From positions 92,193 to 156,192 of the forward strand of contig NZ_JAAVVE010000004.1 in the NCBI RefSeq assembly GCF_018449795.1: a stretch of 64,000 nt of DNA, in the 5' to 3' direction. Below are positions 50,038 through 58,451 of the stretch, one piece after another. This stretch comes from Sphingomonas sp. dw_22. Lineage in GTDB: Bacteria; Pseudomonadota; Alphaproteobacteria; Sphingomonadales; Sphingomonadaceae. Numbering within the stretch: the stretch's first letter is position 1; every line of letters begins with the position of its first letter. The translations under genes were made by a program, and so were the position numbers. The notes below the pieces were generated by a model. That model was not told the origin of the DNA. It made no database searches and saw only the letters and a list, made by a program, of their open reading frames with translations.

Positions 50038-52098
50038 ATGCGGCCCGATATTCTCAATCCACTCTTTGCCGAGATCACGGCGCTGAAGGGCATCGGCCCG
50101 GGGCTCGCCAAGCCGCTGGAGCGGCTGGGGCTGGCGCGCGCCGTCGATGTCGCCTTCCATCTGCCGACCGGATTTATCGACCGGTTGCCGCGCGAAGAGC
50201 TGGACGCGGCCGATGCGGGGCGGGTGATCGCGATCACGTTGACGGCGGTGAGCTATCGCTTCGGTGGCAGCGCCCGGGCCCCGGCGCGGGTGCAGGCGGT
50301 GGACGCCCTGGGCAATCACGTCACCCTGGTGTTCTTCGGGGGCAATTCGGGCTGGGCCAGGAAACTGCTGCCGCTGAACGAGCCGCGCTTCGTCTCGGGC
50401 AAGCTGGAGACCTATGGCCAGGAACTCCAGATCGTCCATCCGGACATCGTGGTTCCGCTGGAGGAGGCGCAGTCGGTGGGTCGCGAGGCGGTCTATCCTT
50501 GCTCCGAAGGCATCACTTCGAAGCGGATCGCGGCGCTGGCGGCGCAGGCGATCGAGCGGGCGCCCGATCTGCCCGAATGGATCGAGCCGAGCCTGAAGGC
50601 GCGGCATGGCTGGCCCGACTGGCGCGAGGCACTGGTGCGCATCCATGCCGATCCGGCGGATGCCAAGGCCCGTGAGCGGCTCGCCTATGACGAGGTGTTC
50701 GCCAACCAGCTCGCGCTGCTGCTGGTGCGGGGCGAGGCGCGGTCCAAGCGGGGTCGGGCGCTTCAGGGCGACAGGCGGCTGCGGGACGCGCTGGTCCTGC
50801 CCTATGTGCCGACCGGGGCACAGTCGCGCACCGTCCGCGAGATCGAGGGCGACATGGCGCAGAGCCAGCCGATGCTGCGGCTGCTCCAGGGCGATGTCGG
50901 CTCGGGCAAGACGCTGGTGGCGACGATGGCGCTGCTGATCGCCGCCGAGGCCGGAGCGCAGGGCGCGCTGCTGGCGCCGACCGAGATACTGGCGCGGCAG
51001 CATTTCGACAATCTCAACCGGCTGCTCGCCGGGCTCGGCGTGCGGATCGCGATCCTGACCGGGCGGGACAAGGGCAAGGCCCGCGAGGCGACGCTGATGG
51101 GGCTCGCTGCGGGCGAGATCGATATCCTGATCGGCACGCATGCGATCTTCCAGCAGGGCGTGACCTATCGCGACCTGGGGCTGGTGGTGGTCGATGAGCA
51201 GCATCGCTTCGGAGTCGCCGAGCGGATGATGCTCCAGGCCAAGGCGCAGGTGCCGCCGCATCTGCTGGTGATGACCGCGACGCCGATCCCGCGCACCCTC
51301 CAGCTCGCGAGCCATGGCGAGATGGACGTGAGCCGGCTCGATGAGATGCCGCCGGGGCGCCAGCCGATCCAGACGACGGTCATTTCGGAGGAGAAGCTTG
51401 GCCAGGTGGTGGAAGGCCTTGGCCGGCATCTCTCCGCAGGCAAGCAGGCTTATTGGGTGTGCCCGCTGGTCGAGGAGAGCGAGAAGAGCGACCTCGCCGC
51501 GGCCGAGGAGCGGGCGGAGACGCTCAGGGCGCGCTTCGGCGACAAGGTCGGGCTGGTCCATGGCCGGATGAAGGGGCCGGAGAAGGACGCGGTGATGGCC
51601 GGCTTCGCCAGCGGCGACATCGGCGTGCTGGTCGCGACGACGGTGATCGAGGTGGGCGTCGACGTGCCCAATGCGACATTGATCGTGATCGAGCATGCCG
51701 ACCGGTTCGGGCTGGCGCAGCTCCATCAGTTGCGCGGGCGGGTCGGGCGAGGCGGGGGGCAGTCGCACTGCATCCTGCTGCGCGGCGACCGGCTGAGCGA
51801 GACGTCGCGGGCGCGGCTGGCGCTGATGCGGGACACGACCGACGGCTTCGTGATCGCCGAGCGCGACCTGGAGCTGCGCGGCGCGGGCGAATTGCTCGGC
51901 ACCCGGCAGTCCGGCGAGCAGACCTTCAGGCTGGCGACGCCCGAGAGCCTGTCCGCGCTGATCGCCGCCGCCAATGCCGATGCGCGGCTGCTGGAGGACC
52001 AGGACCGCGCGCTCAGAACGCCGCGGGGGCAGGCGGCACGGCTGGCGCTGTACCTGTTCGAGCGCGACGCGGCGGTGGGGCTGCTCAGGGCCGGATAG
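50038..52098 (+). CDS. recG: ATP-dependent DNA helicase RecG
   Basis: A 686-residue branch-migration helicase acting at stalled forks and Holliday junctions. The N-terminal wedge/OB domain starts ITALKGIGPGLAKPLERLGL. Helicase motifs are Walker A GDVGSGKTLVATMA, VVVDEQHRFGV, TATPIPRTLQL, ATTVIEVGVDVPNA and QLRGRVGRGG. The C-terminal DLELRGAGELLGTRQSGEQTFRLA is characteristic. Length is normal. Confidence 0.96.
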   Translation: MRPDILNPLFAEITALKGIGPGLAKPLERLGLARAVDVAFHLPTGFIDRLPREELDAADAGRVIAITLTAVSYRFGGSARAPARVQAVDALGNHVTLVFFGGNSGWARKLLPLNEPRFVSGKLETYGQELQIVHPDIVVPLEEAQSVGREAVYPCSEGITSKRIAALAAQAIERAPDLPEWIEPSLKARHGWPDWREALVRIHADPADAKARERLAYDEVFANQLALLLVRGEARSKRGRALQGDRRLRDALVLPYVPTGAQSRTVREIEGDMAQSQPMLRLLQGDVGSGKTLVATMALLIAAEAGAQGALLAPTEILARQHFDNLNRLLAGLGVRIAILTGRDKGKAREATLMGLAAGEIDILIGTHAIFQQGVTYRDLGLVVVDEQHRFGVAERMMLQAKAQVPPHLLVMTATPIPRTLQLASHGEMDVSRLDEMPPGRQPIQTTVISEEKLGQVVEGLGRHLSAGKQAYWVCPLVEESEKSDLAAAEERAETLRARFGDKVGLVHGRMKGPEKDAVMAGFASGDIGVLVATTVIEVGVDVPNATLIVIEHADRFGLAQLHQLRGRVGRGGGQSHCILLRGDRLSETSRARLALMRDTTDGFVIAERDLELRGAGELLGTRQSGEQTFRLATPESLSALIAAANADARLLEDQDRALRTPRGQAARLALYLFERDAAVGLLRAG

Positions 52099-52160
52099 CG
52101 CCCGATGAGAAAGAGCAGTCCCTCAATCGCTCGCGAAATCCTACATTGCAAGCCCGGGGT

Positions 52161-52514
52161 TCAGTTCGCCCGGACCATCGTGGCGATGAGCTCGTAATAG
52201 CTTGCCAGGTCGACTGCGCGCTCGAACTGGCAGCCGATGCGGCCGCCCAGCGACCAGCGGACCTCGGCGATCACCACGCCGACCTTGGGAAGCTGGACGC
52301 GGACGCGGTCGCCGACTTCGAAATGGGCCTCGCAGCGGGCCATCAGGCCATGCGGCGAGACGTTGACGATCAGGAAGGTGAGCTGTCGGGCATCCGGACC
52401 GAAGGCACGTGCGCGATAATGGACCTCGTCGCGATCGACGCGGCGATTGTCCGCAAAAGCCAGATTCCCGTACCCGAAACTCACGCGCGCCTCATCAAAT
52501 GCCTTGAGGTACAA
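52161..52514 (-). CDS. PilZ-domain protein (putative c-di-GMP receptor)
   Basis: A 117-residue single-domain PilZ protein. The c-di-GMP motifs are partly kept: NRRVDRDEVHYRARAF in place of RxxxR, and VNVSPHGLMARC, which fits (D/N)xSxxG. The rest (GDRVRVQLPKVGVVIAEVRWSLGGRIGCQFERAVD) is the typical PilZ barrel. It may bind c-di-GMP and act on a partner such as a polysaccharide synthase; the partner is not adjacent. Confidence 0.85.
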   Translation of the reverse strand: MYLKAFDEARVSFGYGNLAFADNRRVDRDEVHYRARAFGPDARQLTFLIVNVSPHGLMARCEAHFEVGDRVRVQLPKVGVVIAEVRWSLGGRIGCQFERAVDLASYYELIATMVRAN

Positions 52515-52571
52515 TCACATATATAGACGGCGCGCATGAATTCCGGGCCAATGAAGCTGCTTAACGCGAAC

Positions 52572-53801
52572 TTACGCACCCGGTGTCAGCAGCCCGTGAT
52601 GCTTGCGCCCCGCCGAGATGCGGACGGGGGCGGAAATGGTTAATACCAGCGTTTCGTCCTCGATTTTTTCGTTGTCGACGCGCGCGCCGCCGCCCTTGAT
52701 GAGCCGGCGCGCCTCGCCCTTCGACGCGCACAGGCCGAGCTCGACCAGCGCATCGACGACGCCGATGCTGCCCCCCGCCACGACGAAGGTGGGCAGCGCC
52801 TCGCCCGCGCTGCCTTCCTCGAAGGTGCGGCGCGCGGTCTCGGCGGCTTCCCCGGCGGCGGCGCGGCCGCGGCAGAGCGCGGTCGCTTCGTTGGCGAGGA
52901 TCTTCTTGGCTTCGTTGATCTCCGCACCTTCGAGCGATTCGAGGCGGGCGATCTCGTCGAGCGGCAGATCGGTGAACAGGCGGAGGAACTTGCCGACGTC
53001 GCGATCGTCGGCGTTCCGCCAGAACTGCCAATATTCGTAATGCGAGAGCTGGTCTTCGTGCAGCCACACCGCGCCATTGACCGACTTGCCCATCTTCGAG
53101 CCGTCGGCCTTGGTGATGAGCGGCGTGGTGACGCCGAACAGCTCGTCGCCGTCGATGCGGCGGGTGAGCTCGATGCCGTTGACGATATTGCCCCACTGAT
53201 CCGATCCGCCCATCTGGAGGCGGCACTTCACGCGGCGGGAAAGCTCCAGGAAATCATAGGCCTGGAGGATCATATAGTTGAATTCGAGGAAGGTCAGCGG
53301 CTGCTCGCGATCGAGCCGGAGCTTGACCGAATCGAAGGTCAGCATCCGGTTGATCGTGAAGTGCCGGCCGACATCGCGCAGGAACGGGATATATTCGAGC
53401 TTGTCGAGCCAATCCGCGTTGTTGACCATGACCGCGTCGGTCGGGCCGTCGCCGAAGGTGAGAAAGCGTTCGAAGATGCGGCGGATCGCGGCGATGTTGG
53501 CGGCGATACCGTCATCGTCGAGCAGCTTGCGGATCTCGTCCTTGCCCGAAGGATCGCCGACCTTGGTGGTGCCGCCGCCCATGACGACGATCGGCTTGTG
53601 ACCGGCCTGTTGCAGGCGGCGCAGCAGCATGACCGAGACGAGATTGCCGACATGGAGCGACGATGCCGTGGCGTCGAAGCCGATATAGCCGGGGATCGCC
53701 TGCTTGCCCGCAAGCGCGTCGAGGCCGGCCGCGTCGGTGACCTGGTGGATATAGCCGCGCTCGGAGAGCAGGCGGAGGAGATCGGACTTGTATTCGGTCA
53801 T
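52572..53801 (-). CDS. tyrS: Tyrosyl-tRNA synthetase
   Basis: A 409-residue class I synthetase charging tRNA-Tyr. The HIGH-like motif is HVGN (50-53), tyrosine-binding residues appear in [10 protein letters not shown] and GGSDQWGNI, and KMSKS appears as KMGKS (236-240). The C-terminal S4 domain is [22 protein letters not shown]. Start ATG 53801 ([18 protein letters not shown]) is chosen because residues further upstream in the open frame do not resemble the family. Confidence 0.95.
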   Translation of the reverse strand: MTEYKSDLLRLLSERGYIHQVTDAAGLDALAGKQAIPGYIGFDATASSLHVGNLVSVMLLRRLQQAGHKPIVVMGGGTTKVGDPSGKDEIRKLLDDDGIAANIAAIRRIFERFLTFGDGPTDAVMVNNADWLDKLEYIPFLRDVGRHFTINRMLTFDSVKLRLDREQPLTFLEFNYMILQAYDFLELSRRVKCRLQMGGSDQWGNIVNGIELTRRIDGDELFGVTTPLITKADGSKMGKSVNGAVWLHEDQLSHYEYWQFWRNADDRDVGKFLRLFTDLPLDEIARLESLEGAEINEAKKILANEATALCRGRAAAGEAAETARRTFEEGSAGEALPTFVVAGGSIGVVDALVELGLCASKGEARRLIKGGGARVDNEKIEDETLVLTISAPVRISAGRKHHGLLTPGA

Positions 53802-54063
53802 GATGGGGGCCGCATAGCCAAAGCCGGGCCGCGCGTCATCCCCGAGGGCACGGTGCGGCGGTTGACACGGTTGACACCAGTATTGCGAAAAAATCCGGCT
53901 CGCCAAAACATGGGCCGCTTCGCATCCGCGATACGATCGGGCGATTGGGCGGAGAAAGGGCAAAAGGGCGCCATGCGGTGGAGTGGAGCAGGCGAAATCC
54001 TATTTTGAAAGCGGTTTCCGGCAGGGGTGGACGCCGCCGCGGCGCCCATGGCAGGGGACGGCG

Positions 54064-54681
54064 ATGGCCATCCGCGTCCCGCTGCAGCTTCATCCGGACT
54101 CGATCTGCGCCGTGCAGGCGATCGAAGTGGAAGTGTCGCGCATCGCGCCGCGCCGGATCGGGCTTCGCTACTTCGCATTGGGCGGTGCCGATCACATCGA
54201 GACCGGGAGCCGGCGCGGCAAGCCGGAGCGCACCGACGAATTGTGGAAGACCACCTGTTTCGAGGCATTCGTCCAGGCCGAGGGCGATGTCGCCTATTAC
54301 GAGTTCAATTTCGCGACTTCGGGCAATTGGGCGGCCTATCGCTTCGACAATCGCCGCGAGGGCATGACGGACGCGCGGGTGGAGGCCCCGCAGGCGGAAT
54401 GGTCGCGCCAGCCGCCGTTCGTGCTGCGCGCCGCGCCGCTCATGCGCGAGGAGGAGCAGGAGAAGGCGGCCTTCCGGGCAAACGATGGCTGGCTGGGCGC
54501 GAGGCTGATGCTCGACCATGCGATGGACCTGCCGCTCGGCCGGCCCTGGCGGCTGGGGCTGAGCGCGGTGATCGAGGAGCGTGGCGGCCGCAAATCCTGG
54601 TGGGCGCTGAAACACCCCGCCGGCGCGCCGGATTTCCACGATCCCGCTTGCTTCACCCTGCAACTCCCGGCAGCATGCTGA
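54064..54681 (+). CDS. DOMON-like domain protein
   Basis: A 205-residue protein starting MAIRVPLQLHPDSICAVQAIEVEVSR, followed by strand-rich sequence with RTDELWKTTCFEAFVQAEGDVAYYEFNFATSGNWAAYRFDNRREGM, recognisable as the DOMON-like family seen in sphingomonads (a carbohydrate- or heme-binding beta-sandwich fold by analogy). No signal peptide is evident. Its stop lies four bases before the NamZ-like start, so the two are likely one operon. Confidence 0.72.
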   Translation: MAIRVPLQLHPDSICAVQAIEVEVSRIAPRRIGLRYFALGGADHIETGSRRGKPERTDELWKTTCFEAFVQAEGDVAYYEFNFATSGNWAAYRFDNRREGMTDARVEAPQAEWSRQPPFVLRAAPLMREEEQEKAAFRANDGWLGARLMLDHAMDLPLGRPWRLGLSAVIEERGGRKSWWALKHPAGAPDFHDPACFTLQLPAAC

Positions 54682-54685
54682 ACCC

Positions 54686-55882
54686 ATGAAATTCGGTATC
54701 GACCGGCTGCTCGCCGACCCTGAACTCCGCAAGCCGCTCGACGGCAAGCGCGTGGCGCTGCTGGCGCATCCCGCCTCGGTCACGGCGGATCTGACGCATT
54801 CGCTCGACGCGCTGGTGGCGAGCGGGCTCGACATCTCGGCAGTGTTCGGGCCGCAGCACGGCGTGCGGGGCGATCTGCAGGACAATATGATGGAGTCGCC
54901 CGACTTCACCGATCCGACCTATGGCATGCCGGTGTTCAGCCTGTACGGCGAAGTACGGCGGCCGACCGGGCAATCGATGGGCACGTTCGACGTGATTCTG
55001 ATCGATCTTCAGGATGTTGGCTGCCGTATCTACACTTTCGTCACAACATTGCTCTACGTGCTCGAAGCGGCGGCGGAGCATGGCAAGGCGGTGTGGGTGC
55101 TCGATCGCCCCAATCCCGCCGGGCGGCCGGTGGAGGGGCTGACGCTGCTGCCGGGCTGGGAGAGCTTCGTCGGGGCGGGGCCGATGCCGATGCGGCACGG
55201 GATGACGCTGGGCGAGATGGGGCGCTGGTTCGTCGATCATTTCGGGCTCGACGTCGACTATCGCGTGATCGGGATGGAGGGCTGGCAGCCCGAGGCCGGA
55301 CCCGGTTTCGGCTGGCCGGGCGAGCGCGTCTGGATCAATCCGAGCCCCAATGCGGCGAACGTCAACATGGCGCGGGCCTATGCCGGCACGGTGATGCTGG
55401 AGGGGACGACGCTGTCCGAAGGGCGCGGGACGACGCGGCCGCTGGAGCTGTTCGGCGCGCCGGATATCGACGCCAAGCGCGTGATCGCCGAGATGCGGGG
55501 GCTGGCGCCCGAATGGCTGGCGGGCTGCACGCTGCGGGACATGTGGTTCCAGCCGACCTTCCACAAGCATGTCGGCCAGCTCTGCTCGGGCGCGTTCATC
55601 CATGCCGAGGGTCCGGGATACGATCATGCGGCGTTCAAACCGTGGCGGCTCCAGGCGCTGGGCTTCAAGGCGATCCGGCGATTGTACCCCGATTACGAGC
55701 TGTGGCGCGATTTTCCGTATGAATATGTGTTCGACAAGCTGGCGATCGACGTCATCAACGGCGGGCCGGGCCTGCGCGAATGGGTGGACGATGCGGGCGC
55801 CGTGCCGGGGGATCTGGATGCGGTGACGCTGCCGGACGAGGCTGCGTGGGTCGAGACGCGGCGGGGGTATCTGCTGTACTGA
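54686..55882 (+). CDS. DUF1343/NamZ-like exo-beta-N-acetylmuramidase (GH171 family)
   Basis: A 398-residue member of the DUF1343 family, whose Bacillus member NamZ releases terminal MurNAc from peptidoglycan fragments. Typical segments are VALLAHPASVTADLTHSLDALV, VFGPQHGVRGDLQDNM, FDVILIDLQDVGCRIYTFVTTLLYVLEAAAEHG, WVLDRPNPAG and ERVWINPSPNAANVNMARAYAGTVMLEGTTLSEGRGTT. There is no signal peptide, so it may act in the cytoplasm on imported muropeptide fragments. Downstream of the DOMON-like gene and probably co-transcribed. Confidence 0.9.
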   Translation: MKFGIDRLLADPELRKPLDGKRVALLAHPASVTADLTHSLDALVASGLDISAVFGPQHGVRGDLQDNMMESPDFTDPTYGMPVFSLYGEVRRPTGQSMGTFDVILIDLQDVGCRIYTFVTTLLYVLEAAAEHGKAVWVLDRPNPAGRPVEGLTLLPGWESFVGAGPMPMRHGMTLGEMGRWFVDHFGLDVDYRVIGMEGWQPEAGPGFGWPGERVWINPSPNAANVNMARAYAGTVMLEGTTLSEGRGTTRPLELFGAPDIDAKRVIAEMRGLAPEWLAGCTLRDMWFQPTFHKHVGQLCSGAFIHAEGPGYDHAAFKPWRLQALGFKAIRRLYPDYELWRDFPYEYVFDKLAIDVINGGPGLREWVDDAGAVPGDLDAVTLPDEAAWVETRRGYLLY

Positions 55883-56070
55883 TTCTTGTTCGCGCAACGG
55901 CGCGGCGACGCGACGATTTCGGGATATGCGGGCGAGGCGCCCATTTTTCTTCTCGTCGCGGCGTCGCGCGAATTTCTACACTTGATCCCAAAGCCACCGG
56001 CCGAAGTGCTGGGCCTTGTCCGCCAGCGAACCCTTCACGCCTCCAATGGCTCTCCCAGCCTCCCGGTGGA

Positions 56071-56090
56071 CCCCGGCGCTTCGGCCGGGG
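56071..56090. repeat. Palindromic repeat in the namZ-downstream spacer
   Basis: CCCCGGC (56071-56077) and GCCGGGG (56084-56090) form a perfect 7-bp hairpin with a 6-base loop, followed by tgacg. It has the form of a short dispersed intergenic repeat common in sphingomonad-type genomes. It could also act as a terminator, although no T-run follows. Confidence 0.55.
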
Positions 56091-56156
56091 TGACGATGGG
56101 GGAGGCGATCCGCCCGACTTCATAACATTCGAGATGTCTTCCCATGATTGCGCGCC

Positions 56157-57356
56157 ATGTCCGAACCGCTTAACCACCCGATCATGCTGGCGGGGTTGAT
56201 TTTTGCGATCGAGGAGGCGAGCGACCGGCCGGGCTCGCTCGTGGCGACGCTGCCGTTCGGCGGCATGACGCTGCTCGAATATCAGATAAGGCTGCTGAAC
56301 GGCGCGGGCGCCGGGCAGATACTGATCGCGGTGGGCAAGATGACGCCCGGACTGCTGGCGGCGGTCAACCGCGCGTCGAAACAGGCCCCGATCGAGATCG
56401 TGCGATCGGCCGAGGAAGCGGCGGAGAAGGCGCATCCCGATGCGCGCGTGCTGGTGCTCGCCGATGGGCTGGTTACGATCGATCCGGTGGTGGACCGCAT
56501 GGCCGCCGATGGCCCCGAGGCTTTGCTGGTGACCGACGACGCGGGATCGCCCGCGGCGATCGAGCGGCTCGACATGAAGGATTGCTGGGCCGGGATCGCG
56601 CGCATCTCCCCCGATCAGCTCGCCCAGATCGCGCGGATGCCCGAGGATTACGACTTCCAGTCGGCGCTGCTGCGCGTGGCGGCGCAATCGGGCGCCGAGC
56701 ATGTGTCGCTCACCAAGGGCTGGCAGCGCGGCGGCCATGCCGTGGAGCGCAGCGCCGAGGGGCTGGCCTCGCGCAATGCCAGCGTGCTGACCGCGCTGAC
56801 CGAGCGGCGGCCCGACTGGGCGGATCGCTGGATCTTCACGCGGGGCGCACGGATGGTGCTGCCCGAGCTGGTCTCGCGCGGGGTGCCGGGGATCGCGCCG
56901 ACGCTGCTGGGCGGGATTCTGGGGCTGGGTTCGCTGGCAGGCATCTGGTTCGGCTGGAGCGGCGTGGGGCTGGCGGGCTCGCTGGCGGCGACGGCTTCGA
57001 TCGCGACCGGCGCGGCGATGGCGGCTTTGAGGGGCGAGGAGCGGCGGGCGCGGCGGATCGAGGCCGGCATAACCTTGCTGTTCGCGGCGGTGATCCTGCT
57101 GTGCGGCTGGACCGGGTTCCGGGCGATCGGGACGGCGACGCCGCCAGTGCTGGCGCTGATCGGCGTCGCGGCGCAATTGCTGGTCGAGCGGGCAGCCTCG
57201 CTGCCGCGGCGCTGGTGGGCGAGTCCTTCGGCGCATCTGCTGCTGCTGACGCCCTTCGCGCTGGCCGGGCAGATCGAATATGGACTGGGCGCGGTGGCGG
57301 CCTATGCCTTCGCCACGCTGGCGGCCGCGGTTGAGGCGACACGCGAAAAGCCTTAG
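56157..57356 (+). CDS. Nucleotidyltransferase-like domain fused to a membrane domain (hypothetical)
   Basis: A 399-residue protein. The N-terminal half (about 10-210) has the beginnings of a GT-A nucleotidyltransferase fold of the MobA/GlmU kind: ATLPFGGMTLLEYQIRLLNGAGAGQILIAVGKM, then VLVLADGLVTIDPVV, with ADG in the place of the usual metal-binding DxD. The classic GGxGxRM loop is not obvious. The C-terminal half (about 240-390) has four or five hydrophobic helices. No established function. It precedes the DUF2336 and kinase-like genes on the same strand (36 bases apart), suggesting joint expression. Confidence 0.68.
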   Translation: MSEPLNHPIMLAGLIFAIEEASDRPGSLVATLPFGGMTLLEYQIRLLNGAGAGQILIAVGKMTPGLLAAVNRASKQAPIEIVRSAEEAAEKAHPDARVLVLADGLVTIDPVVDRMAADGPEALLVTDDAGSPAAIERLDMKDCWAGIARISPDQLAQIARMPEDYDFQSALLRVAAQSGAEHVSLTKGWQRGGHAVERSAEGLASRNASVLTALTERRPDWADRWIFTRGARMVLPELVSRGVPGIAPTLLGGILGLGSLAGIWFGWSGVGLAGSLAATASIATGAAMAALRGEERRARRIEAGITLLFAAVILLCGWTGFRAIGTATPPVLALIGVAAQLLVERAASLPRRWWASPSAHLLLLTPFALAGQIEYGLGAVAAYAFATLAAAVEATREKP

Positions 57357-57392
57357 TCTCGTCTTAACGACGCTTCGCATATTCCGGGGGCT

Positions 57393-58451
57393 ATGTCGGA
57401 CCATCCCGTCGACATGCGCGATGGCCACGCCATCGGCGCAACCGAGCTGCTCGCGCGTGCGGCGGCTGCGGAGCTCTGCGTCCAGCGCGGATTGCAGGTG
57501 ACGATCGACGATTTCTTCCTGCCCGAGGGCGCGCGGCTGGACGAGCATAGCCGATCGGCGCTGGCGGAGTTGCTGCGCGCGCTGGTCGCCACGGTGGAGA
57601 GCCAGATACGGCGTCATGGCGGCGATCTGACGCCGGAGCCGGTGTTCGCGCGGCTGATGCGATCCGGGCTGCTGCACGATCCCGAGCTGATGGCCGAGCT
57701 GATCGGACGGGTGCGGCAGGATCTGCTGGGGCAGGAATTGCCGGCGCATGCGCCCGACGATCCCGAGCGGCCGAGCCTCATCAACCGATTCGTCGAGCAT
57801 CCGGACCGGGTGGTCGCGGCGAGCGCGATGGCGCTGCTGATCGCCGAAAGCCGGCGCCGGGCCAGTCCCGAAACGGGACATTTCATCCAGACCGACCTGC
57901 CCGCCGAGCTGCACCACCGTCTCGTCTGGTGGGTGGCGGCGGCGCTGCGGGAGGGAAGCGACGACCCGACCGCCGCGCTCGACCATGCGCTGTCCGAGGC
58001 GGCGACGCGCGCGCTTGCCGCCTATGACGAGGGCGACCGGCTGGAGACTTCGGCGATGCGCTTCGCCGTTGCGGTCAATCCGCAGCGTGGGGAGCTTTCG
58101 GACCTGCTGGTCGAGGCGCTGGGGGACCGGCGCATCGTGCTGTTCATCGCGCTGCTCGGGCATGCGCTGGGCGTGGACTACGGACTTGCGCGCGAGATGG
58201 TGCTGGACGCTTCGGGCGATCGGCTGTGGCTGGCGCTGCGGGCGCTGGAGATGCCGCGCGCGGCGGTGGCGCAGGTGGGTTATGCGCTGTGCGAGGCCGA
58301 TCCGCGGCGCGACCTGGAGAGCTTCGCCGAGCTGCTCGACGCGATCGCCGCGATCGAGCCGATTCAGGCACGCGCGGCGCTGACGCCGCTGCGGCTCCAT
58401 CCCGATTATCGTGCCGCCCTGCTGGCGCTGCGGCGGGGAGGGGCGCGATGA
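57393..58451 (+). CDS. DUF2336 domain protein
   Basis: A 352-residue, almost wholly helical protein with the alphaproteobacterial DUF2336 pattern (ATELLARAAAAELCVQRG...IDDFFLPEGARLDEHSRSALAELLRALV; repeated MLLAESRRR and HRLVWWVAAALRE helices), reminiscent of HEAT-like helical repeats. Function unknown. Its stop overlaps the next gene's start (ATGA), so it is translationally coupled to the kinase-like protein and may be its partner. Confidence 0.8.
   Translation: MSDHPVDMRDGHAIGATELLARAAAAELCVQRGLQVTIDDFFLPEGARLDEHSRSALAELLRALVATVESQIRRHGGDLTPEPVFARLMRSGLLHDPELMAELIGRVRQDLLGQELPAHAPDDPERPSLINRFVEHPDRVVAASAMALLIAESRRRASPETGHFIQTDLPAELHHRLVWWVAAALREGSDDPTAALDHALSEAATRALAAYDEGDRLETSAMRFAVAVNPQRGELSDLLVEALGDRRIVLFIALLGHALGVDYGLAREMVLDASGDRLWLALRALEMPRAAVAQVGYALCEADPRRDLESFAELLDAIAAIEPIQARAALTPLRLHPDYRAALLALRRGGAR

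Noticed and set aside
55755..58400. 881-residue open frame opposite namZ, the nucleotidyltransferase-like gene and the DUF2336 gene
   Set aside because: It spans three real genes on the other strand, and its product is Arg/Gln/His/Pro-rich with no motif.
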